From Paraconiothyrium sp. Pb-2020 (Eukaryota; Ascomycota; Dothideomycetes; Pleosporales; Didymosphaeriaceae), in assembly GCA_022419385.1 (NCBI GenBank), contig JAJUBI010000003.1, positions 868,001-932,000 on the forward strand: a DNA stretch of 64,000 nucleotides, in the 5' to 3' direction. The notes beneath the pieces are model-generated. The model made no database searches. It was not told the origin of the DNA and worked only from the letters and a program-made list of their open reading frames with translations. This document shows positions 47,701 through 58,914 of this stretch, in pieces. Within the stretch, counting starts at the first letter, position 1, and each line of letters opens with the position of its first letter. Both the position numbers and the translations under genes were made by a program.

Positions 47701-49129
47701 GCTACAAGGAGTGCGAAGTCCTTGCAGAATATTGTGCCCATATATAAGCCTATATTACGATGTTGAAATTGATCCTGGCATTCTGTGTCGTCCCAAGACA
47801 GAAACGAAGCATCGGCGACTGGTGCAACCCACCAAGCGGGGCCTTTGACGGAAGATCGGGCTGGAACCGATTCTCAGTCTCAGACGAGCGACTCCAGATC
47901 AGCATCCTTGGCCTTGCAAGGGAAGGGTGTTCGCGAATTTCGGAAAGGGAGATGTCCACCCAAAATAGACCACCCTAGAAGAACCCCTTCCGAAATATCT
48001 GATGTCGATCTGGTCCTGGCTTCAAGAAGAAGGATTTGTCCTGCTTTAGATTTTCGAAAGGTTTTTGCAATGCATGCTGTCGTTATGCATAGTCGATATC
48101 GCTATTCCGTTTCTAGCTCCTGCTCAAGTGATTTCAGACGAGCTTATAGTTGAGTTGGCTGGGATGCCTCAACCGCGCGTCTCCACTGCCATCAGATTCC
48201 AGGTTCTATTCACGGGCCTCGATGGTTCGTCCGCCAGGAAAAAAAGCTTCGAAATGCTATAACGACGACGTACCAGAGGTTGACTGCAATTTCAGTATGC
48301 GTTGACTTCAGAGACTCAGGCAAATCCTAAGTGCAAGGAATCACGAAGATTCCCTGGAGAGCGCTGCACATTTGAGACGACGCGAACCTGACATCGATGT
48401 TACGGGAGCATGAAGGTCTCGGACTTTAGCACCAGTACGGTAAATGGTAACGCATGATCTCTGGTCTTGGTCGTGATGATCCGCACTGCCCAAATCGCAG
48501 CTCTAGACTCCTCTAGGAGCATGTCCTTGATTTGTATCCAAGCCATCTTGAGCCAGCTGCAGGGCTACTACCGCGACAAGAAGGACAAACGTCATAATTG
48601 ACTCTAGAAGCCGCACAAGGTTGCAGCCGAGATCTGCATGTGTGCCGGGATTCCAACGATTGAGCATAGGGCTGGCAAGTCATATGCAAACGGGCGCACT
48701 CCAATCCAGATCCTGTGCAGCGCCGCTACAATTTCCGCATTTCCGACTCTTTCTGCTTGATGCCAGCTCGTGATCAAGACAACGTTGACGTATCATGTAA
48801 TCATCCGCGCAACATGGGCAATGACGAGCTTCTCCGAGCGCACTAAGCTCCGAAGTGCTCCTTCTGATACCCTGTCGCCGCCACTGAGGATGTCCAGCGG
48901 GCCTGCTGAAGCGTCTCCTATGAGGCAAGCTTACACGGCTCCACCCTTGCTCCGGGGTATGCCGCTGGCGTCCCGGCCCATAGTCCAATGCCTTCTTCTA
49001 ACATCACGGAGATGCTGCTTTACCATCGGTGTACGCGGATATTTCGAAGGCCGGCCGGCCTTGCGTAGGTTTAAGGTCGCTCCGCAGCGCTCAGTGAGGC
49101 CTTTGCATCGCGCGGTATGTTATGGTCGC
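47701..49129. other. No gene seen
   Basis: About 1.4 kb in the island with short frames only. No domain, RNA or transposon end was recognised. Confidence 0.35.
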
Positions 49130-49440
49130 GGGATGTTCTCGTTAAGGGATACTCTTGTTGAAGCATATTCTCGTTCGCGCGTTGTTCTTGTTGCGGGATA
49201 TTCTCATCGCGGAAGGATCTTATCGAAGGATGCTCTCGTTCGAAGGATGTCCTCGTCGCGAGAGCTATTGTCGCTGCCCTTGTATTCTTCTCGTCTAGCG
49301 GAAAGTCTAGGGCTTCAGTTCGTGCGGAGAAGGGGGTTGTCGATGTCGCAGGACGTTCTCGTTACAGGATATCTCGTCGGAGGATATCCTCATCGCGAGG
49401 GACTGTCGCCGCTGCCTCAGTTTGTGGTTCGGCTAGCGAA
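49130..49440. repeat. Short degenerate minisatellite
   Basis: An imperfect motif of the type GGATRTTCTCGT, spaced about 15-45 bp, recurs at least eight times (for example near 49132, 49147, 49198, 49222, 49237, 49352). It leads directly into the longer array at 49470. Confidence 0.5.
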
Positions 49441-49469
49441 AGGCTAGGCTTGGATCTCGTGCGGAGTAG

Positions 49470-50900
49470 AGGGCTGTCGACGGCGCAGGCTCGCCACGAC
49501 CGCAGGAGCCGTATGGCAGAATCATTCAAGATGGGCCTACAGATGGTCAGCTGGCAACGGCGCTGTACACCAGCCCATACCCCTCGTCGCCTGTTGTTCT
49601 CGTCGGAAGGTGTTCTCGTCGCAAAGGCTGTTGTCGCTGCCCCTGCATGCTTCCTACAGAGCGAAAGAGGAGGAGTTCCTACGGAGAACGGGGTATCGAC
49701 GGCGCAGGCTCGCTAGGACCACGGGAGTCGTATGGCGGAATCGTCTAAGGTGGGCCTACACATGGTCAGCTGGCAGCAACTAGTCGCGTCTTCGACATCT
49801 CGTGCGTGCCGCAAGTTATCAAAGAAGGTCGCGCTGCCCCGTCACCAGCCTCATTTGCTTCAAGTATATGAGCTTGTACTCGGCTACTCAGTTCACGTCC
49901 GTCAACGCTCTATATCAGGTCGTAGCCCTCGCCGCGAGCACCAAATCGGATTGGACCTCGATTGTTTTGTGGCCTGTCCAGCGAAAGACTAGGGCTTACA
50001 GAGGGAGTTGTCGATGGCGGAGGCTCGCCACAGCCGACGCAAGTATGTTGGCGAACTCGTCAAGCTGGACCTACGGGTGATTAGCTGGCAGCAACGGTGC
50101 ATTTCAGGTCGTAGCACTCGCCTCGAACATCAAATCAGATTGGACCTCGATTGTTTTGCGGCCTGTCCAACGAAAGACTAGGGCTTTCGGAGGGAGTTGT
50201 CGATGGCGGAGGCTCGCCACAGCCGACGCAAGTATGTTGGCGAACTCGTCAAGCTGGACCTACGGGTGATTAGCTGGCAGCAACGGTGCATTTCAGGTCG
50301 TAGCACTCGCCTCGAACATCAAATCAGATTGGCCCTCGATTGTTTTGCGGCCTGTCCAACGAAAGACTAGGGCTTTCGGAGGGGGTTTTCGACGGCGGAG
50401 GCTCGCCACGGCCGCCGCAGGCATGTTGGCAAACTCGTCAACTTGGGCCTACAGATGATTAGCTGCTGTACTTCAGGTTGTAGCCCTCGTCGCGAGCATC
50501 ATGATTGTTCTCGAAAGGGTTGCGGCCTATCCAGCGAAAGGCTCAATGCTTGGAGTTCGTGCGGAGTGGGTTGTCGACGGCGGAGCTTCGCGACGACCGC
50601 CGCAGGCATGTTGGCAAACTCGTCAAGTTAGGCCTACCGATGGTTAGCTGGCAGCAACTCTCTACCTCATGTTGTGGCCCTCGTCGCGAGCATTATACTT
50701 GTTCTCGAGTGTGTTGCGGCCTATTCAGCGAAAGGGTAGGGCTTGCGGAGGGGGTTGTCGACAGCGCAGCCTCGCCGCGACGCCGCGATCATGTTGGCAA
50801 AGTCGTCAAGGCGGGCCTACACATGATTAGCTGCAGCAACGCTCTACCTCATGTTGTAACCCTCGTCGCGAGCATCATACTTGTTCTCGAGTGTGTTGCG
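49470..50900 (+). repeat. Tandem array, core period 189 bp
   Basis: Seven copies of a unit marked by TTAGCTGGCAGCAAC and by GTCGACGGCGGAGGCTCGCCAC. The two central copies, 50001-50189 and 50190-50378, differ at about one base, so they arose recently. The copies on either side are much more diverged, with spacing from 183 to 312 bp. In one plus frame each central unit is open for 62 of 63 codons. Confidence 0.8.
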
Positions 50901-51249
50901 GTGTGACAGGCGTGACGCAAGAACCGACCGTCGAGGCTGTTGCGAAGCTGGGAACCGTTCGAGGGGCAAAAAAGCGACGCCCGTAGATTGTTCAGCGAAG
51001 GGTATACTGTGAGAAGGCATGCTACAGGCAACGTACCTGTAAAGAAGCTGTGTTGCGTGCCTGATCGAGGGTACAAAAGTTAGGGGGCGGGGGTTGACAG
51101 GATGGTGTTGGTGTGAGAGGCAGGAGTTTGTGGGGACGAGGAGAATGGCCACGAAGGAGTCCCGACCTTCACCAGCGCCTCATACACGGCGCTCCACCCT
51201 CTGTATTGTGGGCGCATCATGCTCGAGGAACCTACCAGAGTCAAGACTC

Positions 51250-52110
51250 GGTCGACAAGCGTACGACGCTGGGCAGATTGTTCTCTCGCAAAGAACCACC
51301 CAGAGATCTGCCTCTGAGGGGCTCCGGGGCAGCTCAGGGGAAGGGAATCTTCGCAGCTGGCTCTTGCCATCTTGCCAGAATGTGGTCGTGCCTACTTCTC
51401 ATGTCCCGCGACGAACAACAGGGTTCGCCCATGGCAACGCCCTCTCCCTATACCACTTTCCTGCTTGCCAATACACATCTCCCTTCTTCTCCTCCTTTTT
51501 CTTGCCTACGAGCAGCCAGCGAGTGTGCGACGATGCTGGGCAGGTTGCCTCGTGCGAAGAACGACTCAGAGCTTACCTCCGAGGGAGCTCAGGGGAAAGC
51601 ATCTTCGCAGCTGGCTCTTGCCAGAATGTGGTCGTGCCTGCTCCTCACGTCCCGCGACAAACAACAGGGTCCGCCGATGGCAACACCTAGCCTAGCTCTC
51701 TTCCCCTCTCCCTATACCACTTTCCGGCTTGTCAATACACGTTTCCCCTCCTCTCCTCCTTTTTTGGCCTACGAGCAGCCAGCGAGCGTGTGACGATGCT
51801 GGGCAGCATGATCGAGACTCGATCAGCAAACCTACGACACTCAAGCGGATGGATCATTTCATGCAACGACTCAAAGATTTGCCCCCAAGGGAGCTCAGAA
51901 AAGGGACAACTGCGAAGCTGACTTGTGCCAGAACACCCGTCGTGCCTCCTCCTCATACGCCCGGACAAACAACAAGGCTCCCCAGTGGCAACGACTGCTC
52001 TGGCGATCTCCCTGCCCCTCTGTCTCATGCTACATCGGTCCGCGTCTCTGCCACTACGCATTCCCCCTCCTCCTATTGATGGCCTGTTCGAACAAGCGGC
52101 CGACGAGCGT
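51250..52110. repeat. Tandem array, period about 260-320 bp
   Basis: About three degenerate units. The marker AGCGTGCGACGATGCTGGGCAG recurs near 51258, 51528, 51786 and 52110 in varied form, and GCTGGCTCTTGCCAGAATGTGGTCGTGCC recurs between markers in the first units. The first two units are the most alike. Confidence 0.7.
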
Positions 52111-52339
52111 GCGACGGTGATGGGCAGCATATCGACTATGGCGTCGGTGCAGGGAACGTTCACGATGTCAGAATTCTATTGTGGGGGCACCAGCGCATCT
52201 CCCCACATCGGCAAAGCTTCCGCACGCCACGACTTGTGGAACGAACGCCCAACTACATTCCCCACTCTTTCCAAGCTTACTTTTGACTACATGGTACCTT
52301 GGGGCAGCATACGATACCTACAAATCTATAATACCTAAG

Positions 52340-52565
52340 TGCTTGGGCTCGCGCAGGTCGTTTGCGTCTACAAGGCCCAGCGAGACAATCGAAGTTCGCA
52401 CGGCATGCGAAGGAAAACGATCCTCCAGCGTGAACCACGGTGCGCAAGCTTGCAGGTCGTTTTTGTCTACAACAATCAGGAAGATAATCTAATATTGCAG
52501 AGCGTGCGAACGGCAAAAGTCCTACAACATGCGGCACTACGGTGCGCAAAACTTGCAGGTTCCGG
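52340..52565. repeat. Short tandem duplication, period about 100 bp
   Basis: GCAGGTCGTTT(G/T)(C/T)GTCTACAA occurs near 52353 and 52452, and a third partial start (TTGCAGGTTCCGG) near 52554. The copies are diverged. Confidence 0.55.
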
Positions 52566-54061
52566 AGATCGTAGGATGTCCGCCACACCAGAATTACCCA
52601 TAAAATGGTGCCCAAGGCCGATTGAGAAGTTTCGATAGCAATCTATATCGCTGCACAGGGTACACACCCACTCTAAATGCTGCGCAAAACGTTTGCGTCA
52701 AGACGGTGTGCGGAATGGCTACAACCAACGGAGGAGGTGGATGCTGCACGTAGAACACCACGAACGGATGATGTTGCACGAACCCAAGCAAACATCGCCT
52801 ACAAAAGGGGGAGGAGAGCGGATATGTGTAGTACAAGAACAAGGCGTTATGCAGAAGATCAACGGCACCGGCGCTCTCTCGTGGCACAAGAAAGCAGCCG
52901 CGACACAATCCAGGACCCTGGTCACATCCGCATCCCGAACCGACATGCCGGCCAGCACACCATCACCTTTACCCCTGCGTTCATCGCTCCTGCGCCTCGA
53001 AACCGCATGCTGCAACTACCACTCCGGTCTTCTTATCTCTACACCGGCGGTCCTCCTGGCAAATCACACAGAGCTTCAACTGCAGCCCAAGCGCAGCTCT
53101 CGTGCACGCAAGTATTGAAACATTTAGCGGTTTATCGAAATCTGCATGGCAACGGCGGATAACGAGCGGAAACGGGTGAGGCAGCAGGCAAAAAGCCGAT
53201 GAAGACCGGACTTCCCTGCAAGTGCAAGGCGAACGGCCTTGGAAGTGCATGGCGAGCGAACTTGGAAATCCTCGTATCGCGCCTGCACAGTGCAGATCTA
53301 GGGCGTTCGAGAACGACGTTACACACCTCAACGTAGAAGGAGACATCGTTGTTGCCTTGAAACCTGCATTATACACGTGCGTCATGCTATTTTCAGCGAC
53401 AGGTTTCTTGGACGAGACGGTGAGGAAGTGTGCCGCGGGCGGTAACATCGCTTCGCAGGAATACGATGTCGCTTCGGGCGGCAGGACGGCCCAGCGATGG
53501 CTCCTTCCGTGCCGACTGATACCTGGTTTGCGGACCGAAGACCGCGGAGATGAGAGTTCTCAAGCCCAAAAACTTGGAACACGATATCGATCAAGCCACA
53601 TAGACGGTTCAGGTGTTTGGTGATGCGAGAACGGTAATAAGGCGCGATTACGAGCATACTTTTTTCTAGTGTGGGCGCCACATCGTCCAGGTCCTCCAGC
53701 CTTATTGCAACCACCAACAACAAGAAGTCGAGATAGAGAATGTAGTTCGCCATAAATTGCAGTTTCGAGAACCTCACGGTATTTTACATTTCTCAAAACT
53801 GCAATGTGAGGCGAGCTACATTTTCTACCAGGGCTTTCAGCTAGCGGCTAGCAGCCGTAGGGGAAGACCTGTTTGCGGTCTGATGTCAAGGAAGCAGATT
53901 CTACAGAGTCGATGAGACGAGGAAAAGAGCACAGAAAAAAACGCTCAGCTTCCTCCTAGGGCAAGAGACAACACCAAGTTCATTACAATTAGGTAGCAAA
54001 CATATCAACGAACATTAAACACAAAACATTACCCAGAGACCTTCCTATGTTTATAACAACT
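52566..54061. other. Gene-poor end of the island
   Basis: About 1.5 kb. Frames of 130-160 codons overlap in several phases at 52677-53623, but none has a domain or splice partner. The last 200 bases are likely the 3' flank of the WSC/oxidase gene. Confidence 0.35.
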
Positions 54062-57000
54062 TTAAACTCCGGGAAGTTTGAACCCTCCCTGCTGCGGCCA
54101 ATTCCCCAACTGAGCGGGATCCCCTCCAATCCTCACCCACACAGCCCTACTTGGCACACCCTTTGCATTCAGCGCAAAAAGCTGAAACCACCCCGGCGGA
54201 CACGTATACTTATCCGGCGGCGCCGTAACAGTGCAAGAGTTCCCACTGCACGCAAACGCCGGGAATATCGTCCTCTGCCCCATGCTGTTCCCGTGCGTAG
54301 ACCCCGTTGCACCGAGCAGCGACACCTTGGCGACAGGCTGGTCAACAGTGAAAGTGTAAGCCCCGCTGTAGACCCAGTCAGACTGTGCGGAAGAGATGTT
54401 GACGACGGGCTGCACAGGGCTGCCCATGAGGTACGGCGGAATGAAGACTTCGACGCGGTATTCCTGCGGGAAGCGGTCGTCTTCGGGGTCGGAGCCTGAG
54501 ACGAGGACTCGCCCGTCGTCCATGAGGATGGCTTCGGAGTGGTACATGCGGGCGACAGTGGTGTTTGCTAGGACGGTGAAGCGGTTGTTCAGGGGCCGCG
54601 TGGGGTCGTAGAGGACGGCGTTGAGGTTGGGGTCTGAGCCTTGGCCGAAGCCGGCTTGGCCTTGGTGGGCGCCGTTGAGGATGAGGTAGGTGCCGTCTGG
54701 GAGGGCGGCCATGCAGGACATGACGCGTTTCGAGGGCTGATTGGTGTTAGTCTGAGATGGTCATGAAGTGGGGTTGGACGGACTTACCATGCGTTCAAGT
54801 GTCCAGTTTGCGTTTGGGACATCTGGGGCAATGGTTACGCAGTTGTCGAGCGCAAACCCTTGGTAAGGTGTTGAACCACCGCAGATGAGGACTTTGAGGG
54901 GAGCTGTGTATGGCGCAGACTGTGGTAATAGGACAGCAGTGCCCTCGTTGGGATATGTTCTTCCCCGTCCGGTCTGTTTACGGCTGCAGGAACATTGGGT
55001 AGCTGCTGCTTGACCTGCAAAGTGACTTCGTCGAGGATGGCGGCTTCGTTGTAATACTGTATGAAGATGCCACCGCTGGCAATACCGTAGGAAGGGATAC
55101 AGGTTGTTGGGGTCCGTGCGCCTCAGGTAGTCGGCGTATACCACAGGGCCCTGGGTTGGTAGAATTTCCAGTGTAGGAATGGCTGCTCCATTGACCCTTC
55201 TTCGCCCCCAAACGAGAATGGTACCATTCGCCATGATCATTGCAGTCGGATACCATCTTCCATTCTGCAGCTTGAGCACCTTCACATTCTCTTGCCAGTC
55301 ATTCTGTCCCAGTGACCAGCAGAGCCATCTGGCCAGTAAGGCGAACACCATAGGTGGCATCTAGAGCCCATCCTCCGACATTGAGCTGACGGCCTGCTTT
55401 GTCTGGCAATGTAAGTGAAGCGAGCAGAAATAATCGGTCTTTACATGCATCGGTCGCCAGGCGCCGGTGAAATTATTGAGTTGTGCAATGTCTAGTTCGT
55501 AGGCACCGGTAGAATTTGGAGGTCCTGTTCCGGCTTTTTCGAGAAAGGTAATCTTGCCGTTTCGCGCAGCTTGAGTGACGAGAGGGACGACCACGCCACC
55601 AATCAGAAACTGGTATGCTCCTGCAGCTTTCCGGTTGCATAATTCCAGTCAGCAAGGTTTGGTCCAGTCCTTCATACAGGGAAAGACGACGGGATCCTCC
55701 ACAAAGCGTGGTCGCATTGCCTGAGCAAAATACCGAGCAATCTGACTCAGGAGCGCTAGTAACGTTTGCGGTCTGGATATCCCCCAAGTCTCCGCACTGG
55801 CTTCGGTCAGTTGATGATGGACGCAGGGACTAGTTGAGGGCTTACGTAGCACTCATTGCCATACTCAAGTCCGCCATGACTATACCCAAAAGCGGAGCAT
55901 TGACTGATACAGTTGTTCGCTGTATTGTTGTTGTTCAGAATAAGCTGGTAGGGAAGCGCCCTCACACCACCTGGAGCATCGTCATGAAGGCATCCAACGT
56001 ACTGCCAATTCTTGGGTAATCCACTCGTTTGTACCGCTGGAACCGCGTAGACGGTCAGGTTAGCGGTACTATTTGAGTAGACACTCAGTCTGTTGCCGGC
56101 TCCGCAGAATTCGTTGGCGTTCCCGGCGCAAGGCATGTTGCAATCTGATTGCTGCCCCATAGTGGCTCCGTTCGAGAGATAATTCCCGCAGAAACATTGG
56201 GAGGCATATTCAATGGCTGCCACTCCAAATCCGTTAGTGGTACAGTTGCCGATGCACCTCTCAACGGTCATGTCGTTGGCGTCTGGTAGTTGTGTGGCGA
56301 AGACTCGCCCGTTTGCGTTGTCGATCCAGCATCCTTTATAGTTCCAACCCTTAGGAAGAGTTGTAGGAACGCCAGTCACTATAGGGGCAGAGCTCGTAGG
56401 GCTCGGTGTAATTGACGGAGAAGATGTATTTAGCCCAGAATTAGATGTTATCATTGATGTTACAACGATACTAGAGAACGTTGATGCACTAGCTGTCAAG
56501 ATGGTGGAAGAGCTCCCGATCGCCTCAGATGACGTCGAATCTGTCAAAACTATAGGTCCTACAGAGTCTGTTGTTGAGGTGAGGGCTGTGCTCGACAGAT
56601 CGGTGGACACTCCCACCACCGATAATGCAATTGATGAAGTAGAAACAATGCTGGAGCTTGCAATTGTTGATAGAGGCGTAATTACCGAGCTTAATGGGGA
56701 TGGTTTGGAAAATGCAGACGAAATGACCGAAGTTGAGCTGGGGTCGGTATTTTCCGACGTTGAAGAAGGCACGAGAGAAGGTACCACTGACGACATTGAT
56801 ATGGTGGACACCGCAATGGAAGAACTTGAGCCCGAGTTCTGTGGAGGCGAATTTGTGTACAGATTCAGTCTGTCCGATCCACCGCAGTATTCTGTTTGGT
56901 TTCCATTACACAGCTGCCCAGATCAGCATTTGAACAAGCAAGTTATGTCAAAGGTTGGTCGAAGGATTTTGAGCACATAAAAATTGCCCCATGAAGTCGC

Positions 57001-58040
57001 TTACCGTATTGCAGGTATTGTCATCTGACGCTACCGCTGCCCCATTGTGCAGAACATTACCACACCCTGTAGGCAATCAGTGTTTAGTCCTCAGCATATT
57101 CTAGATAGAGAAAGCAATCTCACAGCATTCTCCGTAGTACTCCAGGCCCGCATATGCGTAGCCGTCACTAGAACAAGCAGAGACACAGTTTGCGACTGTG
57201 CTATTTTGGTAGCCACCAGGGAGAGTACCTGAGATTTCTGTATCGAGTGCCCTTCCACCCGCCCCATCGCTGTCACGATGTGTCAGCGCAAGGACAAGAT
57301 TTACACCTAACGTGGTGAAGGGGCAAGATATGTGCGAAAGCAATATTCGAAATGTTAACAGACGATGTTCGACCTATGCTCTGCGGCACGGTCATCTGGT
57401 AAAAGGGGGTGAAACATCAGGCCACATACACATAGCAACCAAGGCTTCGGTAGCCTTTCAAGCCAGGATTGACGTAAGGTGGTCCCTCACTAGCAGCGGT
57501 ATTGTTGAAGACAGTCAGTCGGTTGGGTCCTCCGCAGGCTTCTTTGGAATTACCTGAAGATGATTAATATACAAAACATAGCTAGTTGAGGTGATACGTA
57601 CCGCTACAGCCATAATTGCATTCCGCATCCTCGGTTTGCTTTGCCACACTGCTTAGTCTACGCCCACACCAGCACTCCTGAGAGTATTCCGTGCCTGCAT
57701 AGGCATATCCACCTTTTGAACAGAAGTCTATACAATTAGAGTTGGTCATGTTGCTGCTGGATGTGCTGGCATCGTTCAATGAACGAGCTGCGGCATCTCT
57801 ACGTCATGTAAGTCGTAATATTCAGTACCATATGTGGCGAGGCATACGTGTAGCATCCTGTGTAGCCCCAGTCGTCCAAAGGGGACGTTGGGACTACCAA
57901 GGATTGTGAAAGCGACAAACAGGCCTGAAATGATATCGTCAGCTTTTCCAGGCGAAGTGCTTGTTCGGTTGTGAGGTTCTTACATAGGAAAGTAGTAATA
58001 TGACGAACGAACTCGCCCGACGACTCATAGAGCCCATCAT
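54062..58040 (-). pseudogene. Four-WSC plus glyoxal/galactose-oxidase-like (AA5) protein, catalytic exon frameshifted
   Basis: An N-terminal signal peptide (start 58040) precedes four WSC domains encoded by clean exons: 58040-57984, 57924-57848, 57798-57602, 57553-57430, 57269-57124, 57066-57005, 56913-55846 and one from 55796. WSC 1 and 2 have GCYTDAA and GCYVDGAGGR. A Ser/Thr-rich stalk follows, then WSC 3 (YKGCWIDNANGR) and 4 (YVGCLHDDAPGG). The catalytic part is a copper-radical oxidase: GKITFLEKAGTGPPNSTGAY, NDWQENVKVLKLQNGRWYPT, and, in the intact last exon (54736-54062), VARMYHSEA and STHGNSMGQR carrying Tyr/His ligands. Between 55690 and about 54960 the family sequence runs through all three frames. 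The join from WSC 4 (GGSRRLSLY) to the oxidase also lacks a canonical intron. The gene is either a recent pseudogene or has local assembly errors. Confidence 0.8.
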
Positions 58041-58914
58041 GACTTTAAAGATGGAGAGAGTTGCGATTGACGATCATGAAAGCAGCGATAATAATATATC
58101 CCCTCACGGAGCGGTGAACATAGCTATCCACACGGCTGCACACGAGGTTTACCGATGCCAGCAAGCTTCAGCTGAAGCTTGCAGTTCCGCTTTCGTGGCC
58201 GATCGGACCACGCCGTTCGCCTTGGAGAACACGGGCTGGGCTATCACGTATGAGAATCCGTAAGCTTGTCAAACAGTGGCGAGCCATTAGTAGGCGAACT
58301 TACGCCCATTGTGCCAATGTGGAGCAGGCCATGAAGTCTACGGATCTCGTGAGGTCCAACACGGTGGAGTGGATCTGTTCGGCTGATAGCTAGTGACTCC
58401 ATAGGCTGAACGGACCAAGGCAGCCGAACGGGGCCCATGGTGATCCTGCATGATGCGCAGATACGAGGTTTTAGAGATGCAGGGTATGTTCGGCATAGGG
58501 CGAATAGGCGCCATGTGGGTATCGGTGAGGCCCCACGGATGGGAATAGCGGCGGCTGAGGGTTCATTGCATGAGGCGAGACTGAGGGCCTCGACGTGGGT
58601 GACAGCGAGCCGTCCCATGTCATATCAAGGCTTACGTCCGTGCGTCGCGCTAGTGAATAGTCGGCACGGGCCTAGCGTCCGTCACGGTCGTCGATCGCTC
58701 GATTCTCCTCTTGCTTTGGGCTTTGCACCGGATTACAGTTCATGTCTTCTCGCGCGAAGCATTCATCGCAGTGTATCTTAACTATCAACCTACCCAGACC
58801 ATTACCAGTTATTCCAAGAAGTTGTTACAGTATGAAAAGGACCCAATCGTTGTCTAGAAACGCCTCAACCCCGCGTCAGTAACGAGCTGCATAAGGAATA
58901 CGAGCGTTGACCCG
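58041..58914. other. Intergenic spacer
   Basis: This 874-bp spacer lies between two minus-strand genes: promoter of the WSC/oxidase gene and 3' flank of the GH16 gene. The 115-125 codon frames on either strand have no family signal. Confidence 0.4.

Noticed and set aside
48770..49447. 225-codon plus-strand frame
   Set aside because: Its second half is translated minisatellite and the first half has random composition; no domain or splice partner.
52677..53623. Several 130-160 codon frames in different phases
   Set aside because: They overlap each other in different frames and strands, none with a domain; they reflect low stop-codon density, not genes.
42484..54061. RIP-degraded transposon block
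   Set aside because: The island is not visibly AT-rich, shows no LTR or terminal inverted repeats, and carries no recognisable transposase or reverse transcriptase fragment.
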